DNA from: Legionellaceae bacterium
GTDB taxonomy: Bacteria; Pseudomonadota; Gammaproteobacteria; Legionellales; Legionellaceae
Direction: 5' to 3'
Assembly (NCBI GenBank): GCA_027449525.1
Contig: DAIDLK010000059.1
Location: 1 to 6,321 of the forward strand
Length of the DNA stretch: 6,321 bases
A model generated the notes under the pieces. The model saw only the letters and a program-made list of their open reading frames with translations, was not told the origin of the DNA and ran no database searches. Shown one piece after another: positions 1 to 6,272 of this stretch. Within the stretch, counting starts at the first letter, position 1. The number at the start of each line of letters is the position of its first letter. A program made the position numbers and the translations under genes.

Positions 1-1
1 A

Positions 2-145
2 GATTTTAATGAGCATTTGCAAACGAAGCTTATCGGCGAGTTTAATGCTTATAATATTCTTGGCATTTACGCTGTAGCTATTTTACTTGGACAAGACGAG
101 GCTAAATCCCCCTCAATTAATGGGGTCATCACCACTACCTGCTGA
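2..145 (+). pseudogene. murE: Fragment of a MurE-type Mur ligase (UDP-MurNAc-tripeptide synthetase), open at the left edge and cut off on the right
   Basis: The frame starting at base 2 is open from the window edge and reads LIGEFNAYNILGIYAVAILL (residues 10-29 from base 2). This matches the segment at the start of the MurE central/C-terminal region, where the family has a G-x-FN-x-YN-L-L-A-x-Y-x-x-A-x-x-L-G pattern. MurE adds the third amino acid, usually meso-diaminopimelate or lysine, to the UDP-MurNAc dipeptide in the cytoplasm. The 'FNxYNxLxxYxxAxLLG' wording is the form I associate with Bacteroidota MurE; the E. coli enzyme reads FNVSNLLLALATL at this point. Family-like sequence ends around bases 100-108. 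The frame then runs antisense into tyrS and stops at TGA 143-145, so the rest of the C-terminal domain is missing. Only about 35 residues are visible. MurE is likely, another Mur ligase is less so, and the Bacteroidota origin is inference from memory. Confidence 0.6.
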
Positions 146-768
146 GCCATACCGGCTTGCTTTTGTAGTTCTCTACCCATCAGTAAATTGAATTTTTGAT
201 CCGTACCGCCACATTCAATATCCGCTTTTAAAACCACTGAATCGTAACCTTGAATGAGTGGGTAAAGAAACTCATGAAGAGCAATCGACTGGCCACGACA
301 ATAGCGCTTATGGAAATCATCCCGCTCGAGCATGCGCGCAACCGTATACGATTGAGCTAAACGAATGAGGTCCGTCGCCGTAAGTTGCTTTAGCCAGGCC
401 GAGTTAAATTCTACCCGAGTTGCTTGAGGGTCAAGGATTTTAAACACTTGCTGTTGGTAGGTCTCCGCGTTAACCTGTACTTGAGAATCCGTCAGGGGGA
501 GGCGGGTTACATTTTTTCCGGTTGGATCGCCAATCGTGGCGGTAAAATCTCCAATCAAAAAAATTACTTCATGGCCTAGTTGCTGAAATTGACGCAGTTT
601 ATTTAGCAACACGGTATGCCCTAAATGCAAATCAGGCGCGGTTGGGTCAAAACCAGCTTTCACTCGTAACGGCCGCTTCTCTTCCAGCTTTAGTGCTAAA
701 GCATCAGCAGGCAATATCTCCTCACACCCTCTCAACAACTCTATTGCTGTGTTTGTTTCCTCACCCAT
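67..768 (-). CDS. tyrS: Tyrosyl-tRNA synthetase, truncated N-terminal half (C-terminus lost at a junction)
   Basis: TyrS charges tRNA-Tyr with tyrosine in the cytoplasm, using ATP. This 233-residue frame keeps most of the class I Rossmann catalytic domain. The HIGH-type motif HLGH is at residues 48-51 (after AGFDPTAPD), the QGYDS tyrosine-binding stretch is at 173-177, and GGTDQKFNLLMGRELQK is at 187-203. Homology runs to PLIEG at residue 220 (bases 109-111). There the family continues with a GLDG..KMSKS loop, but this frame reads DLASSCPSKIATA and stops. The KMSKS loop, the helical anticodon-binding domain and the S4 domain are therefore absent; a normal TyrS is about 400 residues. There is no in-frame decay before the break, so the loss is recent or an assembly artefact. 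The ATG at 768 has an AAGGG ribosome-binding site 9 bases upstream. The product cannot be a working synthetase. The gene is divergent from the mepM-like gene, as in other gammaproteobacteria. Confidence 0.9.
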   Translation of the reverse strand: MGEETNTAIELLRGCEEILPADALALKLEEKRPLRVKAGFDPTAPDLHLGHTVLLNKLRQFQQLGHEVIFLIGDFTATIGDPTGKNVTRLPLTDSQVQVNAETYQQQVFKILDPQATRVEFNSAWLKQLTATDLIRLAQSYTVARMLERDDFHKRYCRGQSIALHEFLYPLIQGYDSVVLKADIECGGTDQKFNLLMGRELQKQAGMAQQVVVMTPLIEGDLASSCPSKIATA

Positions 769-789
769 TGCTCATCACCCTTAAAATGA

Positions 790-818
790 TTGACCTAATC
801 AATCGCAACCGGTATCTT
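790..818 (+). promoter_or_regulatory. Sigma70-type promoter for the mepM-like gene
   Basis: The -35 hexamer TTGACC (790-795) and the -10 hexamer TATCTT (813-818) are separated by exactly 17 bases, which predicts a start near 825 and a leader of about 54 nt before the ATG at 879. The -35 lies inside a 6-bp inverted repeat, GATTGA (788-793) / TCAATC (799-804), which could be an operator. It is the best promoter match I saw in the window, but it was found by eye only. Confidence 0.5.
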
Positions 819-836
819 AGCTCGGATAATTTTTTC

Positions 837-863
837 AGGCTATCTCTTCGTCGCACATAGCCT
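837..863 (+). other. Small stem-loop in the 5' leader of the mepM-like gene
   Basis: AGGCTAT (837-843) and ATAGCCT (857-863) form a perfect 7-bp stem around a 13-nt loop, just upstream of the AAAGG ribosome-binding site at 868-872. It has no T-run after it in either direction, so it is not an intrinsic terminator. It could affect translation or RNA stability. Its function is unknown. Confidence 0.3.
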
Positions 864-878
864 AAATAAAGGCTGATT

Positions 879-2192
879 ATGGACCAATCCTCACATTTAA
901 AACGGCTATCTCGACCCCATTGGATGGGACTATTAGTGAGCCTTACTTTCTTAGCTTGTCTGCATTTATATCAAATCAAGCAAGCTTGGCACGTTAGCCC
1001 ACGACCATCTGCTCCAGAAATTAGACAATTACAATCGACGCTACCTCGAATCAATTGGTCGGCACCGCATACCCCCAGTTGGCTAGAGCACACCGTAAGG
1101 TCAGGCGAATCATTGGCCACTGTGTTTGGTAAAGTCGGGATAAGCCCTAAAACATTACAAACTATCTTACAAAATAACCCTCAAGCCAAGCTACTGACCC
1201 GCATCAAACCGGGACAAACTATTCGTCTGTTAATGATTAATCAGCAGCTCGAACAACTCATTTTACCGGTAGCTAATGGTGAATCGCTCTCGGTTACTCG
1301 TCAAGGAACTAACTATCTAACTAAATTTCATGCGAATCCATTGCGCCTCGAGAACCAACTTGTTACGGCAACTGTTAAGAATTCACTCTTCGAAACAGCA
1401 AAGCAATTTAACATTCCGTATAGTCTAATTCGCCAAATGTCGAGTGTGTTTCATTGGGAACTTAATTTTGCTAGAGACGTACACACAGGGGATCAATTCA
1501 CTTTACTGTATCAAGCGTATTTTAACGGCAAAAAATTAGTTAAAATTGGTGACATTCTTGCCATGAGTTACACCACGCGCAATAAAACCTTTCAAGCCGT
1601 TCGTCACCAATTCAGTACCAATGAAACCGATTATTTTAGTCCAGATGGAGCGAGTTTAAAACAAGGATTTTCCCGCTACCCCTTAGAATTCAGTCGCATT
1701 AGTTCTCTCTTTAATCTATCGCGCGCTCATCCTATTCTTCATTACCGTAGACCCCATCTAGGTATTGATTTAGCGGCTCCTACTGGCACCCCCGTTCGCG
1801 CAACCGGGGATGGGCGTATCGAAAAAATTATTCGTGAAGCAGGTTATGGTAATATGATTAAAATTTCTCACCAGAACACCTCGTTCTCATCAATTTACGC
1901 TCATTTGTTACGCTTTGAAAAAGGACTATCTCGTGGAACTTATGTAAAACGTGGGCAAATTATTGGTTACGTGGGGCAAACCGGCCTGGCTGACGGACCG
2001 CATTGTCATTACGAATTTCATGTTAATCACGTTCCTCGCAACCCACTCACGGTCAATTTACCTAAAGCATCTCCCGTGCCAAACCAACAGCTGGGTGCTT
2101 TTAAAAGTAAAGCGGCGCAACTGCTAGCCCAACTAAAACGCTACGAAACCGCGCACCTTAACACAAACCAGACCCGCAATAAGAAAGCATAA
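879..2192 (+). CDS. mepM: MepM-like M23 murein DD-endopeptidase with N-terminal membrane anchor and LysM/OapA-type domain
   Basis: Likely a periplasmic zinc metallopeptidase that cuts peptide cross-links in peptidoglycan to allow wall growth. It has 437 residues, against about 440 for E. coli MepM (YebA). In order: a short basic N-terminus, one hydrophobic anchor (about 16-33), a LysM/OapA-like wall-binding region (about 69-119, HTVRSGESLATVFGKVGIS...IKPGQTI), a linker domain (about 160-260), and the LytM/M23 peptidase domain (about 285-392). The metal site is complete: H293 and D297 in HLGID, H342 in YAHL, and H375 and H377 in GPHCHYEFH. The ATG at 879 follows AAAGG by 6 bases. The promoter at 790-818 fits. 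A basic tail rich in K, R, N and Q follows residue 400. The gene ends 10 bp from the convergent spmB with no clear terminator between. The family is certain; the exact orthologue name is less so, and another envelope M23 protein is possible. Confidence 0.85.
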   Translation: MDQSSHLKRLSRPHWMGLLVSLTFLACLHLYQIKQAWHVSPRPSAPEIRQLQSTLPRINWSAPHTPSWLEHTVRSGESLATVFGKVGISPKTLQTILQNNPQAKLLTRIKPGQTIRLLMINQQLEQLILPVANGESLSVTRQGTNYLTKFHANPLRLENQLVTATVKNSLFETAKQFNIPYSLIRQMSSVFHWELNFARDVHTGDQFTLLYQAYFNGKKLVKIGDILAMSYTTRNKTFQAVRHQFSTNETDYFSPDGASLKQGFSRYPLEFSRISSLFNLSRAHPILHYRRPHLGIDLAAPTGTPVRATGDGRIEKIIREAGYGNMIKISHQNTSFSSIYAHLLRFEKGLSRGTYVKRGQIIGYVGQTGLADGPHCHYEFHVNHVPRNPLTVNLPKASPVPNQQLGAFKSKAAQLLAQLKRYETAHLNTNQTRNKKA

Positions 2193-2202
2193 GGCGACTG
2201 AC

Positions 2203-2736
2203 TTATAAGAATAAAACGCGACAAATAACCACCGAAGCAATTATACCCGCTAAATCAGCTAACAAACCGGCAAAAATAGCATGTCGGGTGCGCCGAATAT
2301 TCACTGAGGCAAAATAGATAGCCACCACATAAAACGTTGTTTCAGTGCTACCCATCATGGTCGCGGCCATCTTGGCAATCAATGAATTACCACCGTAAGT
2401 GTGCATCAACTCGGCCATCACGCCAGTTGCTGCCGCACCCGAAAAAGGGCGAACTAACGCCAAAGGCAATAACTCTGGCGGCATGCCAAGCAGATAAAGT
2501 AGTGGTGATAGCCACTGACTCATGAGAGCAAAAAACCCAGACGCACGTAACATGCCAATGGCGACTAACATCGCCACTAGAATTGGGATTAGGCTCATAC
2601 TCATCTCAAAGCCTTGTTTTGCACCGATCACAAACGCATTGAACGCATTAATTTTTTTTGTTGCACCATACACTGGTATCCCAACTACACAAGCTAGCAT
2701 CAATCCATTTGAGATTAGCGAGACGACACCACTCAT
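2203..2736 (-). CDS. spmB: SpmB-like membrane protein (nucleoside-recognition/Gate domain)
   Basis: This is a 177-residue, very hydrophobic inner-membrane protein of the Gate/nucleoside-recognition family, called spore maturation protein B after Bacillus, where SpmA and SpmB take part in spore core dehydration. Family hallmarks are KQGFEMSMSLIPILVAMLVAIGMLR (40-64, given by position), RPFSGAAATGV (96-106) and GSTETTFYVVAIYFASVNIRR (129-149). Four or five membrane segments are visible. The ATG at 2736 overlaps the spmA stop by four bases (ATGA), and a strong GAGGA site lies 6 bases upstream inside the spmA 3' end, so the two are translationally coupled. Nothing here suggests an endospore former. 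In gammaproteobacteria the pair's role is not established and a transport function is only a guess. The gene is convergent with the mepM-like gene. Confidence 0.85.
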   Translation of the reverse strand: MSGVVSLISNGLMLACVVGIPVYGATKKINAFNAFVIGAKQGFEMSMSLIPILVAMLVAIGMLRASGFFALMSQWLSPLLYLLGMPPELLPLALVRPFSGAAATGVMAELMHTYGGNSLIAKMAATMMGSTETTFYVVAIYFASVNIRRTRHAIFAGLLADLAGIIASVVICRVLFL

Positions 2737-3338
2737 TTTTTGTCCTCATGCGGTATACGAAAATACGCCCAGCGCTCAAAGGTTTTGACCGCAACTACTG
2801 CAACGATCGTGGAAGCAATGGTCGCAACAAGAGTACTAACAATGATTTCCGTTGGGTGGGACGCACCATTCGCACTTAAATAAGCAATCGCTGTTACGGG
2901 TATCAGTTGGACGCTTGAGGTGTTAATGGCTAAAAACGTGCACATGGCGTTACTCGCCACGTGCGCATGATGATTGAGCCGTTGTAACTCTTTCATGGCT
3001 TGCAAACCAAACGGGGTTGCCGCATTCGCAAGGCCAAGTACGTTAGCGGAAATATTCATAATCATCGCGCCCATGGCCGGATGCTCAGGTGGAACATCAG
3101 GGAATAAGCGCGACATCAATGGCTGCATAAAACGGGCTAAACGGGCAACTAATCCAGATTCCGCTGCAATGTTCATGATGCCTAACCACAAGGCCATGAT
3201 GCCAACTAAATGCAGCGCAATCTCAAAGGCTTGTTTCGCTGAATCGGTTACTGCCTGCACCACGGCATCCAGCTGTCCTTGCAGCAACCCAACCACCACA
3301 GAAAGCACCAACATACTTAACCAGATACTATTTAACAT
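2733..3338 (-). CDS. spmA: SpmA-like membrane protein (nucleoside-recognition/Gate domain)
   Basis: This is the partner of spmB and the upstream gene of a two-gene operon. The protein has 201 residues from the ATG at 3338. An in-frame TTG at 3392 would add 18 non-hydrophobic residues and run into the divergent gene, whereas the ATG has an AAGGA site 7 bases upstream, so I prefer 3338. It opens with a membrane segment (about 2-20). SpmA signatures are FEIALHLVGIMALWLGIM (38-55), PEHPAMGAMIMNISANVLGL (84-103) and NAATPFGLQAMKEL (105-118), followed by further hydrophobic spans (about 130-155 and 163-185). SpmA and SpmB are expected to act together in the membrane. Outside spore formers their substrate is unknown. 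The 63-bp gap to the divergent DUF1460 gene must hold both promoters. Confidence 0.85.
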   Translation of the reverse strand: MLNSIWLSMLVLSVVVGLLQGQLDAVVQAVTDSAKQAFEIALHLVGIMALWLGIMNIAAESGLVARLARFMQPLMSRLFPDVPPEHPAMGAMIMNISANVLGLANAATPFGLQAMKELQRLNHHAHVASNAMCTFLAINTSSVQLIPVTAIAYLSANGASHPTEIIVSTLVATIASTIVAVVAVKTFERWAYFRIPHEDKK

Positions 3339-3401
3339 GCTTGTTCCTTGAGTCTCCTCTGCGCTAAACTCACAACACTCAAACCAATTCAAGAGCGCTT
3401 T

Positions 3402-4367
3402 ATGCGCAGTGCATTGACACCATTCTTGCTGAGCCTACTGCTCTTCACATTCTCACCCTTCTTATTGGCTGATGTAAAGCCTTCAACCGCACTGTCTGAG
3501 ATGAATCAACTCTACCACACACTTGGAGACATCACTAAGCTTAGCCTACCAGAAAGACTAAACCGTATTAGTGCCCGGTGGCTAACCAGACCTTACAGTT
3601 TATTTCCCCTTGGTGAGGGGGCAATTGGTGAATACGACCATATGCCACGCTACCGGACGGATGCGTTTGATTGTGAAACTTTTGTCGATACGGTGTTGGC
3701 AGCGGCACTCTCTACCAACTTTAACGGTTTTAAACACTGCATGGACATCATTCGCTATCAACAAGGCCATGTAAGCTTTACTAAGCGAAATCATTTTACC
3801 TCGATTGATTGGAATCGAAATAACCAACAACAAGGCTTGTTGCGCGATATTACCAAGACGATTAAAAACCAAGCGCACCACCCGATTGCCATCCATGCAG
3901 AAACTGACATTGACAAAGCTAACTGGTACGCGCATCTACCAGCAAGCCGCATTCGCTTACCCAACGCATCCCTGCTACAACGAACCCAGCAATTAAAAAA
4001 GTTACGCCTAGCTGGCCGCCAGTTTGCACGCCAACACTCCAGTTTACCTTACCTGCCGCTGCGAGTATTATTTGACGAACAAGGGCATGCCAATGCATTG
4101 TTGTTCCAACAGATACCACACGGCGCGATTGTTGAAATTGTTAGACCCAACTGGGATCTCATTCAACAAATTGGTACGCGCAATGATGTCTCTCACTTAG
4201 GCTTCGTATTCTGGCAAGACGGTACGCTCATCTTCCGTGAGGCTTCCAGCGACGCGCAACAAGTGATTGATATACCACTCGTTAACTACTTACGCCAGCA
4301 GCGCAAGAATCCAACCATTCAAGGAATTAATATCCAACAGGTAGTTCAACGCGCGCCGCTGTGTTAA
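3402..4367 (+). CDS. Secreted DUF1460 family protein, putative NlpC/P60-like cysteine peptidoglycan hydrolase
   Basis: From the ATG at 3402 the protein has 321 residues and begins with a clear signal peptide: MR, then a long hydrophobic run (about 4-22), with cleavage likely after FLLA (residue 23). An in-frame TTG at 3348 would bury that signal, so I reject it. The mature part fits DUF1460, a papain/NlpC-P60-type fold annotated as N-acetylmuramoyl-L-alanine amidase-like. The probable nucleophile is C91 in FDCETFVDTVLA, RNHFTSIDW (129-137) is the second family block, and H265 in SHLGFVF is the likely catalytic histidine. It therefore probably acts on cell-wall peptides in the periplasm or is exported. 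The ribosome-binding site is weak (AAGAG, about 6 bases upstream). It is divergent from spmA and 73 bp upstream of hslO on the same strand. The family is fairly sure; the substrate is inferred. Confidence 0.75.
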   Translation: MRSALTPFLLSLLLFTFSPFLLADVKPSTALSEMNQLYHTLGDITKLSLPERLNRISARWLTRPYSLFPLGEGAIGEYDHMPRYRTDAFDCETFVDTVLAAALSTNFNGFKHCMDIIRYQQGHVSFTKRNHFTSIDWNRNNQQQGLLRDITKTIKNQAHHPIAIHAETDIDKANWYAHLPASRIRLPNASLLQRTQQLKKLRLAGRQFARQHSSLPYLPLRVLFDEQGHANALLFQQIPHGAIVEIVRPNWDLIQQIGTRNDVSHLGFVFWQDGTLIFREASSDAQQVIDIPLVNYLRQQRKNPTIQGINIQQVVQRAPLC

Positions 4368-4440
4368 AGAGTAAGTCCTAAGTGATGGCTCCTTGATAAC
4401 GTGTTAAGCTAAGCGCATTGAAATCAGAGTAAAAGTAGTC

Positions 4441-5319
4441 ATGATGCAGCATGATAGTCTACAAAATTTTCTGTTGACTCAAGCCAATGTGCGCGGTGCA
4501 CTGGTTCGCTTAGAGAAGACCTACCAAACCATTTTAAACCAACGGGCTTATCCACCGGCTGTACAGCACCTATTGGGCGAAGCCCTTATGTCGGTCGTGT
4601 TACTCGCCGGTAACATTCAATTCGAAGGGTCTTTTAGTTTGCAATTTCAAGGTGATCATCGCTTACCGTTGCTTCTGGTGCAATGTGACCATCAATTACA
4701 CTTAAGGGCTTTAGTCAAGTACGCTGAAAAAGCTACCAATACAGATTACCAACGCTGCTTTTTAGCCGGAAAAATGACATTGTTCGTTGATCAATACCAT
4801 CAAACCCAAGGGTATCAAAGTATTGTACCCATCCATTCCGTTTCTATGGCGGACAATTTATCCTTTTACTTTGCTCAATCCGAACAAATCCAAACACAAG
4901 TATGGTTTATGACCACGCCCAACCAAGCGGCCGGCTTACTTCTACAAAAGATGCCAGGACCATACGAATTGGAACAGGAAAAATTTTGGAATGCCGCCGT
5001 CAATCGTGCCAAGAACATCACGCCGAATGCATGGCTCAACTGCGATAACCAAACTCTGTTAGAGCAAGTCTATCCGAACACTGAAAACGCAATATACTCT
5101 GCTCGTGCACTTGCCTTTCGCTGTCAGTGCACCCACGATAAAATGAAACAAGTGTTGACTGTACTAGGCAAACAAGACAGCGAAGCATTGCTCAAAGAAA
5201 ACCATGAAGTGGTGGTTAATTGTGATTTTTGCCAGCAACGCTACGTCTTTCATGCCAGTGATATTGAAATACAGTTCAATACACCATCAAAACCCGAAAG
5301 AAGGCTAAAAAATATCTAA
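4441..5319 (+). CDS. hslO: Hsp33, redox-regulated molecular chaperone
   Basis: Hsp33 is a cytoplasmic holdase that is inactive when reduced and zinc-bound, and is switched on by oxidative stress and unfolding. This 292-residue protein equals E. coli Hsp33 in length. The N-terminal domain carries the familiar GEALMSVVLLAGNIQFEGSFSLQFQG block (46-71, given by position) and KMPG (170-173). The C-terminal redox switch is complete, with C228 and C230 (CQC) and C261 and C264 (CDFC) in the CxC-x30-CxxC order. Two ATGs stand in tandem at 4441 and 4444 and either could be used; the upstream site is poor (AGAG within AAATCAGAGTAAAAG). A TTGATA at 4393-4398 is a possible -35, but I see no good -10. The gene is convergent with the membrane protein gene, with a 21-bp gap and no clear terminator. 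Confidence 0.95.
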   Translation: MMQHDSLQNFLLTQANVRGALVRLEKTYQTILNQRAYPPAVQHLLGEALMSVVLLAGNIQFEGSFSLQFQGDHRLPLLLVQCDHQLHLRALVKYAEKATNTDYQRCFLAGKMTLFVDQYHQTQGYQSIVPIHSVSMADNLSFYFAQSEQIQTQVWFMTTPNQAAGLLLQKMPGPYELEQEKFWNAAVNRAKNITPNAWLNCDNQTLLEQVYPNTENAIYSARALAFRCQCTHDKMKQVLTVLGKQDSEALLKENHEVVVNCDFCQQRYVFHASDIEIQFNTPSKPERRLKNI

Positions 5320-5340
5320 GCTTCAGTGGCATGCTCTCTT

Positions 5341-5895
5341 TCAAGGCTGAACTGTGTGCCCCAGTTGCTCTACAGCTTCAATTGCAACATGCGTTGCCCC
5401 TCTTAACAACTCATAGGTCGATAACAGAGAGAACGGAAATAGTAATTTATTCCAAAACTCCTCTTCTTTAAAACTCTTTACTGAATCTTGCGCGGAAAGA
5501 TCCTGGTACACCACGACACCCAGGAGGAACCAAGATAGTTGATAGATTGCTAACGCCAGAACAAACGGAGCATGAATACATCGGGGGCCGGATGGAAGGG
5601 TGCGTAAACAAGCACCCAAAATAATGATTGGCGATATCACTTCAATGGTATCTTTGAGCAGCTCACTCGACGTTAACTGCATCTGACTCATTGGTTTATT
5701 AATGGTGCTCTCTCGAGACCTCACTTTCTGTTTGAAAAATGAACTGTGAGCCATGTTTTTAAATCCATCAATCTCAGTTTTACTTAACGAGAAAACCACT
5801 GCTGTCTTTAAACTATTGGAAAAAAAATTCACGATCACTCCAAAAACAAGTCTTAAGATGACTGTAAGCTTCGAAAGCGCTAAGCTTACCTTCAT
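5341..5895 (-). CDS. Hypothetical small membrane protein, family not recognised
   Basis: I do not recognise this protein. From the ATG at 5895 it has 184 residues. The open frame extends to a TTG at 5934, which would add 13 residues and start close to the inverted-repeat region; I prefer the ATG, although neither start has a good ribosome-binding site. Hydrophobic segments lie at about 4-25, 84-98 (ISPIIILGACL), 109-130 (the most convincing, APFVLALAIYQLSWFLLGVV) and 151-163. Between the first two is a polar, basic stretch (about 38-75, with KQKVRSRES), and a charged patch with KSFKEEEFWNK sits at 140-150. The C-terminus is soluble. No catalytic motif is visible. It lies between hslO and a mobile-looking element, so it may be lineage-specific accessory DNA. 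The length and lack of stops support a real gene moderately. Confidence 0.5.
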   Translation of the reverse strand: MKVSLALSKLTVILRLVFGVIVNFFSNSLKTAVVFSLSKTEIDGFKNMAHSSFFKQKVRSRESTINKPMSQMQLTSSELLKDTIEVISPIIILGACLRTLPSGPRCIHAPFVLALAIYQLSWFLLGVVVYQDLSAQDSVKSFKEEEFWNKLLFPFSLLSTYELLRGATHVAIEAVEQLGHTVQP

Positions 5896-5952
5896 GGAAT
5901 ATAGGTTGTAAAGCTTCGGTAAGTGTTGGGTCAAGTCCTAATTTATCATCTA

Positions 5953-5980
5953 GAATTTACAGCAGTTTATGGACTTAACC
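5953..5980 (+). repeat. Left inverted repeat of the element
   Basis: This 28-bp arm begins GAATTTACAGCAGTTTA and ends GGACTTAACC. It pairs with 6245-6272 with a single mismatch, at 5970 (T where the other arm implies A). Confidence 0.8.
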
Positions 5981-6017
5981 GATGTTTGTTGGATAAATAC
6001 AAAAATAGTCTCTTCTT

Positions 6018-6170
6018 CTAATGACAGGAAAAAAGAGCGCGCCATGGGGGTCGCGCCATGGGGGTCGTGACTTGCTTTTTGCTAGTAACAAAATAGGCAA
6101 AAGGCAAGACACGACCCCTGTTTACTGTTTCTTTTATTAATTTGTCAGCAGGCAATTGAGATTTTGGCAT
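6018..6170 (-). CDS. Possible 50-residue ORF spanning the hairpin; doubtful
   Basis: From the ATG at 6170 the minus strand reads MPKSQLPADKLIKETVNRGR, then LPFAYFVTSKKQ, and ends at TAG 6018-6020 after MARPPWRALFSCH. A TAGGAAG ribosome-binding-like stretch lies about 9 bases upstream of the ATG. The frame runs right through both hairpin arms and the 14-bp repeats, so it may be an accident of the repeat sequence. I know no family for it. It would matter only if copies elsewhere keep this frame open. Confidence 0.2.
   Translation of the reverse strand: MPKSQLPADKLIKETVNRGRVLPFAYFVTSKKQVTTPMARPPWRALFSCH
6038..6067 (+). repeat. 14-bp tandem repeat, just over two copies
   Basis: The unit CGCGCCATGGGGGT occurs perfectly at 6038-6051 and 6052-6065 and runs on for two more bases. 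The second copy enters the left arm of the long hairpin. Each unit contains CCATGG and a GC-rich CGCG, unlike the AT-rich surroundings. Confidence 0.8.
6061..6118. repeat. Long imperfect hairpin, REP-like
   Basis: GGGGTCGTGACTTGCTTTTT (start of the left arm, 6061-6083) pairs with the right arm at 6096-6118. This gives 23 paired positions with one A-A mismatch (6070/6109) and two G-T wobbles, closed by a 12-nt loop at 6084-6095. Either strand could fold. The size and the GGGGTCGTG end are reminiscent of REP palindromes handled by Y1 (RAYT) transposases, but no transposase is present. It lacks a T-run on either side, so it is not a standard intrinsic terminator. Confidence 0.7.
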
Positions 6171-6244
6171 CGATTTAGCTTCCTAAAAACAGATTATTTT
6201 AAGTATAAAGTAACAACAACAAACAAATGGCTAACCTTCGAGCG

Positions 6245-6272
6245 GGTTAAGTCCTTAAACTGCTGTAAATTC
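6245..6272 (-). repeat. Right inverted repeat of the element
   Basis: This arm begins GGTTAAGTCC and ends CTGTAAATTC. It is the reverse complement of 5953-5980 at 27 of 28 bases. Confidence 0.8.

Noticed and set aside
642..860. 72-codon + strand frame opposite the start of tyrS
   Set aside because: Antisense to conserved TyrS sequence and to the divergent promoter region, with no family resemblance. It is a shadow frame.
2337..3351. Several + strand frames of 60-125 codons across spmB and spmA
   Set aside because: All lie antisense to the clearly conserved Spm proteins and have low-complexity, cysteine-rich compositions typical of shadow frames.
3339..3392. TTG-initiated extension of spmA (to 3392) and of the DUF1460 gene (from 3348)
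   Set aside because: These would overlap each other and displace a good ribosome-binding site (spmA) or a clean signal peptide (DUF1460).
3600..4119. Two minus strand frames and one alternate + frame inside the DUF1460 gene
   Set aside because: They overlap the signature blocks of the DUF1460 protein and show no start signals or recognisable motifs.
5320..5340. Intrinsic terminator between hslO and the convergent membrane protein gene
   Set aside because: Only a 5-bp TTCAG/CTGAA pairing is visible, without a T-run.
5929..5934. TTGACC on the minus strand as a -35 for the membrane protein gene
   Set aside because: At 16-17 bases downstream only TTTACA or TTACAA is found, matching two of six consensus positions, which is too weak to call.
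5973..6252. Integron attC site, because ACTTAAC and GTTAAGT fit RYYYAAC and GTTRRRY
   Set aside because: The spacing is about 266 bp, longer than usual attC sites, the homology extends far beyond 7 bases, and no integrase or cassette array is present.
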